Shown: positions 33,166-42,627 of the stretch, in pieces
How positions within the stretch are numbered: position 1 is the stretch's first letter
How the letters are laid out: each line of letters starts with the position of its first letter
Source: Knoellia sp031844405
GTDB lineage: Bacteria > Actinomycetota > Actinomycetes > Actinomycetales > Dermatophilaceae
Assembly: GCA_031844405.1 (NCBI GenBank)
Contig: JAUZVC010000005.1
Coordinates: forward strand, 34,212 to 98,211
DNA: 64,000 nt
Reading direction: 5' to 3'
The notes under the pieces: generated by a model
Told to the model about the DNA's origin: nothing
What the model saw: only the letters and a program-made list of their open reading frames with translations
Databases searched by the model: none
Made by a program: the position numbers and the translations under genes

Positions 33166-33172
33166 CGCGCGC

Positions 33173-35824
33173 ATGTCTGCTGACCTCATGCCAACTCGCG
33201 CTGCCACGATCCCGGAGCGCCCCTCGCTGGACGGCCTCGAGGACAAGTGGGGGCAGGTATGGGCCGAGCAGCAGACGTTCGCGTTCGACCGGGAGGCCGC
33301 CCTGGCCGGACCCCGTTCGCAGGTCTTCTCGATCGACACGCCCCCGCCGACCGCGTCGGGCAGCCTGCACATGGGGCACGTCTTCTCCTACACGCACACC
33401 GACTGCATGGCGCGCTACAAGCGGATGGCCGGCTTCAACGTCTTCTACCCGATCGGCTGGGACGACAACGGCCTGCCGACCGAGAAGCGCGTCCAGAACT
33501 TCTACGGCGTCCGCGGCGACGCCTCGCTCCCCCACGACCCGGACTTCGTCCCGCCGCACCGCGGTGACGCCAAGAGCCTGCGAGCCGGCGACGCCATGCC
33601 GATCTCGCGGCAGAACTTCATCGAGCTCTGCGACGAGCTGACCGTCGAGGACGAGAAGGCCTTCGAGTCGCTCTTCCGCCGCCTCGGGCAGTCGTTCGAC
33701 TGGGACATCTCCTACCGGACCATCGACGACCACTCCCGCGCGACCGCCCAGCAGGCGTTCCTGCGCAACCTCGCCCGCGGCGAGGCCTACCAGGCCGAGG
33801 CCCCCGGACTGTGGGACGTCACCTTCCAGACCGCGGTCGCCCAGGCCGAGCTCGAGGCCCGCGACTACCCCGGCGCCTTCCACCGTGTCGCGTTCCACAC
33901 CGACGGCGACCCCGTCCACATCGAGACGACGCGCCCCGAGCTCATCCCGTCGGTCGTCGCGCTCATCGCCCACCCGGACGACGAGCGGTATGCCGGCCTC
34001 TTCGGCTCCACGGTCCGCTCACCGTTGTTCGGGGTCGAGGTGCCCGTCTTGGCGCACCCGCTGGCCGAGATCGACAAGGGCTCCGGCATCCTCATGTGCT
34101 GCACCTTCGGCGACCTCACCGACGTCATCTGGTGGCGCGAGCTCCAGCTGCCCACCCGCTCGGTCATCACCCGCCAGGGCCGGGTGCAGGCCGAGACGCC
34201 GGAGTGGATCGCCGGCGGTCCGGGCGCCGAGCTCTTCGGCGAGCTCGCCGGGAAGACCGTGCACTCCGCCCGCGAGGTCGTCGTCGCCGCGCTGCGCGAG
34301 TCCGGTGACCTCGACGGCGAGCCGAAGCCGACCCAGCGCAAGGCCAACTTCTACGAGCGTGGCGAGAAGCCCCTCGAGATCGTCACCTCGCGCCAGTGGT
34401 ACATCCGCAACGGTGGCCGCGACGCCGACCTCAACGCCAAGCTCATCGGTCAGGGCCAGTCGATCGACTTCCACCCGTCGTTCATGCGGGCCCGCTACGC
34501 CAACTGGGTCGCCGGGCTCAACGGTGACTGGCTCGTCTCGCGCCAGCGCTTCTTCGGTGTGCCGATCCCGGTCTGGTACCCGCTCGACGCCGAGGGTGAG
34601 CCGGTGTGGGACTCCCCCATCGTGCCGACCGAGGAGTCGCTGCCGATCGACCCGGTCACGCAGGCGCCCGAGGGCTACGACGAGTCCCAGCGTGGTGAGG
34701 CGGGTGGCTTCATCGGCGACCCGGACGTCCTCGACACGTGGGCGACCTCGTCGCTCTCACCGCAAATCGCCGCGGGGTGGCGCAGTGTCGACGAGTCCGG
34801 CGCCGTGACGACCGACCCGGTCTTCGAGAAGGTCTTCCCGATGGACGTGCGCCCCCAGGGCCACGACATCATCCGCACCTGGCTCTTCGCGACGGTCGTG
34901 CGCGCCTACTTCGAGCACGGCACGGTGCCGTGGACCAACGCCGCGATCAGCGGCTGGATCCTCGACCCCGACCGCAAGAAGATGAGCAAGTCCAAGGGCA
35001 ACGTCGTCACGCCCGAGGACGTCCTGCGTGAGCACTCCGCGGACGCCGTCCGCTACTGGGCGGCCTCCGGTCGCCTCGGCACCGACGCCGCCTACGACGT
35101 CGGCCAGATGAAGGTCGGCCGCCGTCTCGCGATCAAGGTGCTCAACGCGAGCAAGTTCGCCCTGTCGTTCGGGGACGTCGACGGAGAGCTCACCAGCCAG
35201 GTGACGAACCCGCTCGATCGTGCCCTGCTCGCCGGGCTGCGTGACGTCGTCGAGAAGGCCACCGCGGGGTTCGAGTCGTGGGACTACACCCGCTCGCTCG
35301 AGGTCACCGAGACGTTCTTCTGGACCTTCTGCGACGACTACCTCGAGCTCGTCAAGGACCGCGCCTACGGCTCCCAGGGTGACGCCGAGGCCGCGTCGGC
35401 ACGAGCCACGCTGCGCATCGCCCTCGACGTCGTCCTTCGCCTCCTCGCGCCGTTCCTCCCCTACGTCACCGAGGAGGTCTGGTCCTGGTGGCACGACGGG
35501 TCGGTCCACCTCACGTCCTGGCCGAGCGTCGACGACGTCGCCGTCGCCGGAGACCCGGTCGACCCCGCGATGCTCGCCGCGGTCGGCGCCGCGCTGGCCA
35601 CGGTGCGCAAGAGCAAGTCCGAGGCCAAGCTGTCGATGCGCGCCGAGGTGGCCCGGATCACGCTCGGCGGGCCCGAGCAGCTCCTCGACCACGTCCGCGC
35701 GGGCGAGGGCGACCTGCGCTCCGCCGGACGCATCACCGGCTCGCTCGAGCTCGTCCCCGCCGAGGCGTGGGGTGCCAGCGACGTCGAGCTCGTCCCCGTC
35801 GAGAAGCCCAAGCCCCAGCAGTGA
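33173..35824 (+). CDS. valS: Valine--tRNA ligase
   Basis: An 883-aa class I synthetase that charges tRNA-Val. The HIGH-type motif TASGSLHMGHVFSYTHTD is at about residues 62-79, IGWDDNGLPTEKRVQ follows, and KKMSKSKGNVV lies at about 602-612. The editing insertion and anticodon-binding domain are present. The N-terminus and the motif DDNGLPTEKRVQNFYGV mark the actinobacterial/archaeal-like ValS form rather than the E. coli form. The C-terminus lacks the long coiled coil of some ValS enzymes. ATG 33173 fits the leaderless -10. In many actinobacteria valS is followed directly by folC; here folC lies far away, after ileS. Confidence 0.96.
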   Translation: MSADLMPTRAATIPERPSLDGLEDKWGQVWAEQQTFAFDREAALAGPRSQVFSIDTPPPTASGSLHMGHVFSYTHTDCMARYKRMAGFNVFYPIGWDDNGLPTEKRVQNFYGVRGDASLPHDPDFVPPHRGDAKSLRAGDAMPISRQNFIELCDELTVEDEKAFESLFRRLGQSFDWDISYRTIDDHSRATAQQAFLRNLARGEAYQAEAPGLWDVTFQTAVAQAELEARDYPGAFHRVAFHTDGDPVHIETTRPELIPSVVALIAHPDDERYAGLFGSTVRSPLFGVEVPVLAHPLAEIDKGSGILMCCTFGDLTDVIWWRELQLPTRSVITRQGRVQAETPEWIAGGPGAELFGELAGKTVHSAREVVVAALRESGDLDGEPKPTQRKANFYERGEKPLEIVTSRQWYIRNGGRDADLNAKLIGQGQSIDFHPSFMRARYANWVAGLNGDWLVSRQRFFGVPIPVWYPLDAEGEPVWDSPIVPTEESLPIDPVTQAPEGYDESQRGEAGGFIGDPDVLDTWATSSLSPQIAAGWRSVDESGAVTTDPVFEKVFPMDVRPQGHDIIRTWLFATVVRAYFEHGTVPWTNAAISGWILDPDRKKMSKSKGNVVTPEDVLREHSADAVRYWAASGRLGTDAAYDVGQMKVGRRLAIKVLNASKFALSFGDVDGELTSQVTNPLDRALLAGLRDVVEKATAGFESWDYTRSLEVTETFFWTFCDDYLELVKDRAYGSQGDAEAASARATLRIALDVVLRLLAPFLPYVTEEVWSWWHDGSVHLTSWPSVDDVAVAGDPVDPAMLAAVGAALATVRKSKSEAKLSMRAEVARITLGGPEQLLDHVRAGEGDLRSAGRITGSLELVPAEAWGASDVELVPVEKPKPQQ

Positions 35825-35830
35825 CCCCGC

Positions 35831-35872
35831 ACCGCTGCCCGTGACCCGTCCGGGACCGGCACGGGCAGCGGT
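35831..35872. terminator. Bidirectional terminator between valS and the C39-like gene
   Basis: Perfect 13-bp stem ACCGCTGCCCGTG / CACGGGCAGCGGT with a 16-nt loop, starting 7 nt after the valS stop. A GGCATAC follows at 35886. Confidence 0.6.
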
Positions 35873-35923
35873 CGGTGGGCGGCCGGCATACGTGAGGACG
35901 CCCGGCGGCGGACCGCGGACGCG

Positions 35924-36622
35924 TCAGGCGTTCGAGGGTGCCCGCACCGCACCGAGGGAACGCTGGGCCTCCCAGGACCGGACGCGGCGGTGCCCCGTGG
36001 GCTGGACGACGAACCACGGCACGTCCCACCCGCTGAGGCCGATGCGGTGCTCGACGACCGTGTCACGGCGGAGGTGCCCGACCCGGCCGGTCCCGGGGTC
36101 GTAGACGTCGAGCACGCGGTCGCCGTCGCCCGGCAGGACGAGCACGACGTGGCGCGGCAGCGTCGCGTTGCCGACGTAGAGCAGGGCGGGCTCACCCTCG
36201 GCGACGACGTCGACGAGCCGCTCGAAGGCGTGACGCAGCGTCGACCCGGAGAGAGGGCGCACGGCGTCCACGTCGTACAGCGTGCCGGTCGTCGCCGCGC
36301 CGTACTCCAGCTCGCGCTTGGCCCCCCACGGCGGGGTGCCGAGGGCCCGGGGCCACGGGAGGTTGAGGCGGTTCGGCCCGGCGAAGAGCCCGTTGGTCCG
36401 GCGCATGACGACCCGCTCGTAGGCCGCGAACCGCTCCGCCTCCGTGTCCCCCGGGGGTGAGCCCGGCGGGCACGGCTCCCCGGTGCGGACCCAGCTCGCG
36501 AAGACCGGGTCGACGAGCATCCTGGCCACGGTGAGGCACGCGGAGCCGCACGTCACCGGTGACTGCTGCACCGGGCCGACGTCACCGGCTCGAAGTCGGA
36601 AGGGCGGGGCCACGTCGCCCAC
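35924..36622 (-). CDS. C39-like cysteine-peptidase-fold protein
   Basis: A 232-aa protein with a papain-like triad in the C39 order: Cys25 in QQSPVTCGSACL, His158 in LPRHVVLVLPG and Asp175 in LDVYDPGTG, with Gln19/20 able to form the oxyanion hole. C39 domains normally cut the double-glycine leader of exported peptides inside ABC transporters. Here there is no transporter domain, no membrane helix and no peptide gene nearby, so the substrate is unknown. GTG 36622 gives a Cys placed as in C39 domains; it could start a few codons later (GTG 36613). It is divergent from the DUF4129 operon. Confidence 0.7.
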   Translation of the reverse strand: MGDVAPPFRLRAGDVGPVQQSPVTCGSACLTVARMLVDPVFASWVRTGEPCPPGSPPGDTEAERFAAYERVVMRRTNGLFAGPNRLNLPWPRALGTPPWGAKRELEYGAATTGTLYDVDAVRPLSGSTLRHAFERLVDVVAEGEPALLYVGNATLPRHVVLVLPGDGDRVLDVYDPGTGRVGHLRRDTVVEHRIGLSGWDVPWFVVQPTGHRRVRSWEAQRSLGAVRAPSNA

Positions 36623-36722
36623 CTTGCCAAGTCCGTCGCGCGTCCGCCAGCCCCCCTCGCCCGAGCGTCGCCGACTCGTTGCCCGACGCCGACGTTCTCG
36701 TCCCCGGGAGGCGCCGGAGGCA

Positions 36723-36728
36723 TAGGGT
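36723..36728 (+). promoter_or_regulatory. Leaderless-type -10 box of the DUF4129 operon
   Basis: TAGGGT, 8 nt, then ATG 36737. Confidence 0.45.
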
Positions 36729-36736
36729 TCCGTGCC

Positions 36737-37441
36737 ATGAAGCGACGCGGCTGGGCCTGGGCGGCTGGGACCGCCGGTGCCCTGCTGCTCGCCGCCTGGG
36801 TGTCCGGCGCCGGGCCCATCGCCGCCTTCACCACGCCCGGCCTCAGCCCGCCGACCGACGACGAGTTCGGTGAGCTCGTCCAGCCCGACACCGGCGACGC
36901 GCGCCAGCCGGAGGGTGAGCGCACCCGGCCGCTCGAGGACAACGAGCTCGTCGCCAACGTCGTCGCGTGGACGCTGCGGGTGGTCCTCGTCCTCATCGTC
37001 GCCGTCGTCGTGCTCCTCGTCGTCCGCGCGCTGCTGCGCCGTCTGCGTCGCGACCCCGTGACCCCCAAGGACGAGGTCGAGGCACCGGTCCTGCCCGACG
37101 TGGTCGTCGCCGGGGTGCGCGCCAGCGAGGCCCAGCTCGACCGCGGCACCTCGACCGAGGCCGTCATCAACGCATGGCTCACCCTGGAGCGCACGGCCGC
37201 CGAGGTCGGTCTCGAGGACGACGTCGCGCGCACCCCGGCCGAGCTCGTCGGCGCCGTTCTCAGCGGCTTCGACGTCGACCGCGCGGCGATCGAGCGGCTC
37301 GCCGAGCTCTACCGCGAGGCACGGTTCTCCGCGCACCCCGTCGGGGAGCCCCATCGCGAGGCCGCCCGCGCGGCCCTGCGCTCGGTCCGCGAGGACCTCA
37401 CCCGACCGATGCGTGCCCTGGGCGGGGGCGTCGCCCGGTGA
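36737..37441 (+). CDS. DUF4129-domain membrane protein
   Basis: A 234-aa protein. An N-terminal hydrophobic segment (about residues 8-30, signal anchor) and an acidic extracellular stretch precede a second helix (about 76-100, VVLVLIVAVVVLLVVRALL). The C-terminal cytosolic part carries the DUF4129 signature, with INAWLTLERTAAEVGL and REARFS. DUF4129 domains often sit beside MoxR and DUF58 genes, as here, and are sometimes fused to transglutaminase domains; no transglutaminase part is present. Its stop overlaps the next start (GTGA). Confidence 0.85.
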   Translation: MKRRGWAWAAGTAGALLLAAWVSGAGPIAAFTTPGLSPPTDDEFGELVQPDTGDARQPEGERTRPLEDNELVANVVAWTLRVVLVLIVAVVVLLVVRALLRRLRRDPVTPKDEVEAPVLPDVVVAGVRASEAQLDRGTSTEAVINAWLTLERTAAEVGLEDDVARTPAELVGAVLSGFDVDRAAIERLAELYREARFSAHPVGEPHREAARAALRSVREDLTRPMRALGGGVAR

Positions 37442-37935
37442 CGCGTCGGTTGGCCCGGCTCGTCGAGGGCAACGAGGTCATGGCGGCGGTCGGCGCGGCC
37501 GCGGTGCTCGGCGTCCTCGTCACCCTCGTGCCCGCCCTCGACCGGGTGCTCCTGCTCCTCGTGTCGACGGGGCTCGTCGTCCTCGTCGGGGCGCTGGTCG
37601 TCTGGCTGCTCCGCAGCCACCGTGAGGTCGAGTGGACGACGAGCGCGGGCACGCCGGAACGCGTCCGCGGCAGCGACCGGCGGGTCACCGTCCTCGCCCG
37701 CACCATCGACGCCGCCGTGTCCGGCGACGAAGCGGCCCGGCGCGAGGTGCAGGCGCTCGTCCGCTCGGCGGCCGAGGCAGGGCTCGGGGCACGCGGACTC
37801 TCCCCCGACCTCACGGACGACGCGACCCGGGCCGCGCTGGGACCGGCGCTCACGGCATACCTCACCTCCGCGACCCCTCGTGCGGTGACCCCCGACGAGC
37901 TCTCCGCCTTCATCACCACCCTCGAGGAGCACTGA
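37438..37935 (+). CDS. Small two-helix membrane protein in the MoxR/DUF58 operon
   Basis: A 165-aa protein with two close membrane helices (about residues 15-35 and 40-60) and a cytosolic C-terminal domain (VTVLARTIDAAVSGDEAARREVQALV and so on) of mostly helical character. I do not recognise the family. It lies between DUF4129 and MoxR in all-overlapping order, so it probably belongs to the same membrane assembly. GTG 37438 overlaps the DUF4129 stop. Confidence 0.75.
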   Translation: MTRRLARLVEGNEVMAAVGAAAVLGVLVTLVPALDRVLLLLVSTGLVVLVGALVVWLLRSHREVEWTTSAGTPERVRGSDRRVTVLARTIDAAVSGDEAARREVQALVRSAAEAGLGARGLSPDLTDDATRAALGPALTAYLTSATPRAVTPDELSAFITTLEEH

Positions 37936-37937
37936 AA

Positions 37938-38933
37938 GTGAGCGACACCCCCACCCTGCACAAGGTCGGCGACCTCTCCGCCCGGATCCTGTCCGCCGTC
38001 GAGAAGGCCGTCGTCGGCAAGCGCGAGAGCCTCGAGCTCGTCCTCGCGGGCCTGCTCTCGGGCGGGCACGTCCTCATGGAGGACTTCCCGGGGCTCGGCA
38101 AGACGCTCGCGGCGCGCTCGTTCGCCCAGGCACTCGGGATCGACTTCGCCCGGGCGCAGTTCACCCCCGACCTGCTGCCGAGCGACCTCACGGGCGCGTT
38201 CATCTACGACCAGCGCTCACACGAGTTCGTCTTCCGGCGCGGGCCGCTCTTCACCCAGCTGCTCCTCGCGGACGAGATCAACCGGACGCCGCCCAAGACC
38301 CAGGCCGCGCTCCTCGAGGCGATGCAGGAGGGGCAGATCACCGTCGAGGGCGAGACCTTCCACCTCGAGCGGCCCTTCCACGTCCTCGCCACGGCGAACC
38401 CGGTCGAGTACGAAGGCACCTACCCCCTCCCCGAGGCCCAGCTCGACCGCTTCCTCATCCGCGTGTCGTTCGGCTACCCCGGCTCCGCGGACGAGTGGGA
38501 GGTGCTGCGCCGCCGCATCGACCGCCGCCAGGAGGCCCAGACCGTCCCGGCTGTCACCGACGCCGAGGGGTTCGTCGCCATGCAGCGCGCGGTCGAGACG
38601 GTCACCGTCGACGAGAGCGTGGGTCGCTACTGCGTGCGGCTCGCGGCCGCGACCCGTTCGCACGCGAGCCTCGTCATGGGCGCCTCCCCCCGCGGCTCCC
38701 TCGCGCTCATGCTCGTGAGCCGCGCGTATGCCGTGATCCGCGGTCGCGACTACGTCACCCCCGAGGACGTCAAGGCCGTGGCGCACGCCGCCCTCGACCA
38801 CCGCGTCACGGTCCGGCCCGAGCTCTGGATCAACGACGTCACCGCCGAGAGCGTCGTGAGCCAGGTGCTGTCGTCGGTGCCGACCCCCTCGCCGACCGAG
38901 GGCGAGAGGCGCACCGGGTACGAGGGCCCGTGA
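37938..38933 (+). CDS. MoxR-family AAA+ ATPase
   Basis: A 331-aa AAA+ protein with Walker A EDFPGLGKTLAAR (about residues 48-60), Walker B LLLADEINRTPPKTQ, sensor ATANPVEYEGTYPLPEAQLDR and sensor II ASPRGSLALM. MoxR proteins act as chaperones that mature or activate partner proteins, often von Willebrand-type or DUF58 proteins encoded next door. It starts with GTG 2 nt after the previous stop and its own stop overlaps the DUF58 start. Confidence 0.93.
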   Translation: MSDTPTLHKVGDLSARILSAVEKAVVGKRESLELVLAGLLSGGHVLMEDFPGLGKTLAARSFAQALGIDFARAQFTPDLLPSDLTGAFIYDQRSHEFVFRRGPLFTQLLLADEINRTPPKTQAALLEAMQEGQITVEGETFHLERPFHVLATANPVEYEGTYPLPEAQLDRFLIRVSFGYPGSADEWEVLRRRIDRRQEAQTVPAVTDAEGFVAMQRAVETVTVDESVGRYCVRLAAATRSHASLVMGASPRGSLALMLVSRAYAVIRGRDYVTPEDVKAVAHAALDHRVTVRPELWINDVTAESVVSQVLSSVPTPSPTEGERRTGYEGP

Positions 38934-40336
38934 GCGAGCGAGCCGACACCTCCGACCCCGGCACCACCACCGTCCCGGAGGGCAGCGCGCTCACGGCCGT
39001 GTGGCGACCCACCGCCGCCCACGTGCGGGCCGTCGTCGTCTCGCTCGCGCTCCTCGGGATCGGGGTCGTCATGCGCCGCCCCGACGCCGTCGCACTCGGT
39101 GCGCCGCTCGCCGTCGTCGCCGTGTGGGCGCACCTGCGACGTCCCGAGGTCACACCGGCCGTCCATGCCTGGCTGCGCCACGGCGTGCTGCGCGAGGGAC
39201 AGACGACCGCGTGGACCGCCACCGTCGAGCCCGGGCCGGGAGTCGAGGAGGTGGCGCTGGCCGTCACCGAGACCGAGTTCACCCGCTACACACCCGCGTC
39301 GCAGTGCGTGGCCGTCGGCGACGTCAGCGGTGCGGCGGCCCGACTCGACGTCTTCTGCCAGAGCACCCGGTGGGGTCTGCGCCGCCTCGGGCCGGCGACG
39401 TGCGCGGTGGGGTCGGCGTTCGGGGCACATGTCTGGGAGCCGGCCCCGGTCCACGCCCCGCTCGTGCCGACAGTGCCGTTGCCCGAGGCCTTCTCGGCCC
39501 GCACCCCCGCACCCGACCCCGACGGCCTCGTCGGCCGCAGCCGCTCGCGCCACCACGGTGACGGCAGCGAGCTCGCCGACGTGCGCGGCTTCCGCTTCGG
39601 CGACCGCCTGCGCCGCATCCACTGGCCGGTGTCGGTCCGCACCGGCGAGCTGCACGTGACGACGACCTACGCCGACGAGGACAGCGAGATCCTCCTGCTC
39701 GTCGACGCCATGCAGGACCTCGGTCGCAGCAGCGGCTTCGACGGTGAGGGCAGCAGTCTCGACAACGGGGTCCGGGCCGCGGCCGCTGTCGCCGAGCACT
39801 ACCTCCGCGCCGGCGACCGCGTCGGCCTGCAGGTGCTCGGCGCGCACCAGAGCCCGCGCCTCTCCCCCGGGCTCGGCACCAACCAGCTGCGCCGCCTCCT
39901 CGACGTCCTCGCCCGGGTGCGGGTGGCCGACGGTGGCGTCGTCGACGAGAAGCGCCTGCGTGGCCAGCTGCTCCACCCGGTCTCGGCAGGGACGCTCGTC
40001 GTCTTCCTCACCCCGGCCGTCTCGGTGAGCGTCCTCGCCCACGCCGCCCAGCTCTCGCGCAGGGGCACGTCGACGATCGTCGTCGACACGCTGCCCCGGG
40101 CCATGGCGACCGGTGACCTCACCGACGAGCAGCTCGCCGGGCTCGTGCCCGAGCAGGCCGGGTCGGCGTCTGCCCGGCTCGCCTGGCGACTGCGCCTGCT
40201 CGAGCGTTCGCGCGAGGTGTCGCGCACGCGGCTCGCCGGCGTGCCCATCGTCCCGTGGGTCGGCCCGGGGACCCTCGACCTCGTCATGCGCGACATCGCC
40301 CGGCAGCGGCGCTCACCGAGGGTGGTGACCCGATGA
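38930..40336 (+). CDS. DUF58-domain protein
   Basis: A 468-aa protein. Two hydrophobic segments (about residues 30-75) are followed by a beta-rich region and the DUF58 signature GDGSELADVRGFRFGDRLRRIHWPVSVRTGELHV (seen as DVRGFRFGDRLRRIHW, about 215-230). A vWA-like domain starts with ILLLVDAMQDL. It is the usual partner of MoxR ATPases. Its vWA-like region has D in LLVDAM but no complete MIDAS motif. The gene overlaps moxR by 4 bp and the next gene by 4 bp, so it is tightly coupled. Confidence 0.9.
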   Translation: MSERADTSDPGTTTVPEGSALTAVWRPTAAHVRAVVVSLALLGIGVVMRRPDAVALGAPLAVVAVWAHLRRPEVTPAVHAWLRHGVLREGQTTAWTATVEPGPGVEEVALAVTETEFTRYTPASQCVAVGDVSGAAARLDVFCQSTRWGLRRLGPATCAVGSAFGAHVWEPAPVHAPLVPTVPLPEAFSARTPAPDPDGLVGRSRSRHHGDGSELADVRGFRFGDRLRRIHWPVSVRTGELHVTTTYADEDSEILLLVDAMQDLGRSSGFDGEGSSLDNGVRAAAAVAEHYLRAGDRVGLQVLGAHQSPRLSPGLGTNQLRRLLDVLARVRVADGGVVDEKRLRGQLLHPVSAGTLVVFLTPAVSVSVLAHAAQLSRRGTSTIVVDTLPRAMATGDLTDEQLAGLVPEQAGSASARLAWRLRLLERSREVSRTRLAGVPIVPWVGPGTLDLVMRDIARQRRSPRVVTR

Positions 40337-40857
40337 GGTCGACCTCGCAGACGGTGCTGCGGCTGGGCATCGGAGTCGTGTCGGTGGCCCTCGCCCTGCT
40401 CACGGTGGCTGTCGGGCCGCTGGGCTCGGTCGCCGCCGCGCTCGTCCTCGTCGGCCTCACGCCCTTCGTCGTCCTCGACCCGGGCTCACGTCTCACCGCC
40501 CTGCTCGTGGGTCTGCACGGCCTGCACTGGCTCATGAGCCACCGGGCTCCGGACGACCCCGGCGACTGGGTGCTCACCCTCGTCGTCGCGGTGGGGATGC
40601 TCGCCATGCACCTCGCCGCGGCGCTGGCGGCAGCCCTTCCCGCCTCGGCGCCGGTCCCGCGCCCGAGCGCGGTGCGGTGGGCTCGGCGCGGGCTCGCGGT
40701 CGTCGGCCTGTGCCTCCCGGTGTGGGCGCTGCTCATCACCCAGACCGTCGCGCGTCCCGACGGGGACACGCTGGCGACCTACTCCGCCCTCGCGGCGGTC
40801 GCCGTGCTCGGCCTGGCCCTGTGGCTCTCGCTCGTCCGGCCGCGCCGCGAGGGGTGA
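40333..40857 (+). CDS. Small integral membrane protein at the end of the MoxR operon
   Basis: A 174-aa protein with about five hydrophobic segments (about residues 9-28, 30-48, 75-100, 115-135 and 148-168) and no soluble domain. The family is not recognised. ATG 40333 overlaps the DUF58 stop (ATGA). Its position suggests a membrane part of the MoxR/DUF58/DUF4129 assembly. The operon ends here before a convergent hairpin. Confidence 0.72.
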   Translation: MRSTSQTVLRLGIGVVSVALALLTVAVGPLGSVAAALVLVGLTPFVVLDPGSRLTALLVGLHGLHWLMSHRAPDDPGDWVLTLVVAVGMLAMHLAAALAAALPASAPVPRPSAVRWARRGLAVVGLCLPVWALLITQTVARPDGDTLATYSALAAVAVLGLALWLSLVRPRREG

Positions 40858-40931
40858 GCCGGGAGCGGGTCCGGGCGCGCGGGCCCCGAGCCCGGCGTGT
40901 GCCGGCACACGGGAGCTCGTCTCGGGCACGG

Positions 40932-40981
40932 TGTCGGACGTCCGGGGCACGACAGGCACCCAGGACCCCGGATCACCGACA
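40932..40981. terminator. Bidirectional hairpin between the MoxR operon and clpX
   Basis: TGTCGG plus TCCGGGG (40932-40947) pairs with CCCCGGA plus CCGACA (40966-40981) with a small internal bulge and an 18-nt loop. The 200-bp space (40858-41058) holds nothing else that I can read as a gene. Confidence 0.5.
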
Positions 40982-41058
40982 TCCGACCTGGTCACGGCGC
41001 CGTGGAACGGGTGGCATGCCGGCGCCCCCGCCGTGAGGGGCGGGAGACCGAGGCGCCG

Positions 41059-42333
<1,275 letters not shown>

Positions 42334-42550
42334 TGGGCTCCAGTCCCTTCACCTCGACAACGGGTGCCGCCGTCCCGACCTCGTAGGCCGGGGATACGGC
42401 GACGTCAGTGACGCTACCCCGAGGGGGCGTCGTCGCCACCCATTCAACGCCTCCGACACGGCGCGAGTCGCGCTTGTCCGCTCTCGGCAGAACGACACGC
42501 CCGGGCTGCCGCGCCGGCCCCACGGATACGGGTCGGATCTGGGCGGAACC

Positions 42551-42579
42551 GTGACGTCCGCCGGTTCCTCCCATACAGT
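42551..42579 (+). promoter_or_regulatory. Promoter of the three-repeat secreted protein
   Basis: -35-like GTGACG (42551-42556), 17-nt spacer, -10 TACAGT (42574-42579). The 294-bp gap 42334-42627 is the divergent promoter region of clpX and this gene; no ORF or RNA was seen in it. Confidence 0.5.
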
Positions 42580-42627
42580 GCCTGCGCGGGCCAAAGGGGG
42601 CCGGCCGACTCGGAAGGAACCACCACC

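Noticed and set aside
33061..33172. T-box or other riboswitch before valS
   Set aside because: No T-box core, specifier or aptamer motif; only a terminator and a leaderless promoter fit in 112 bp.
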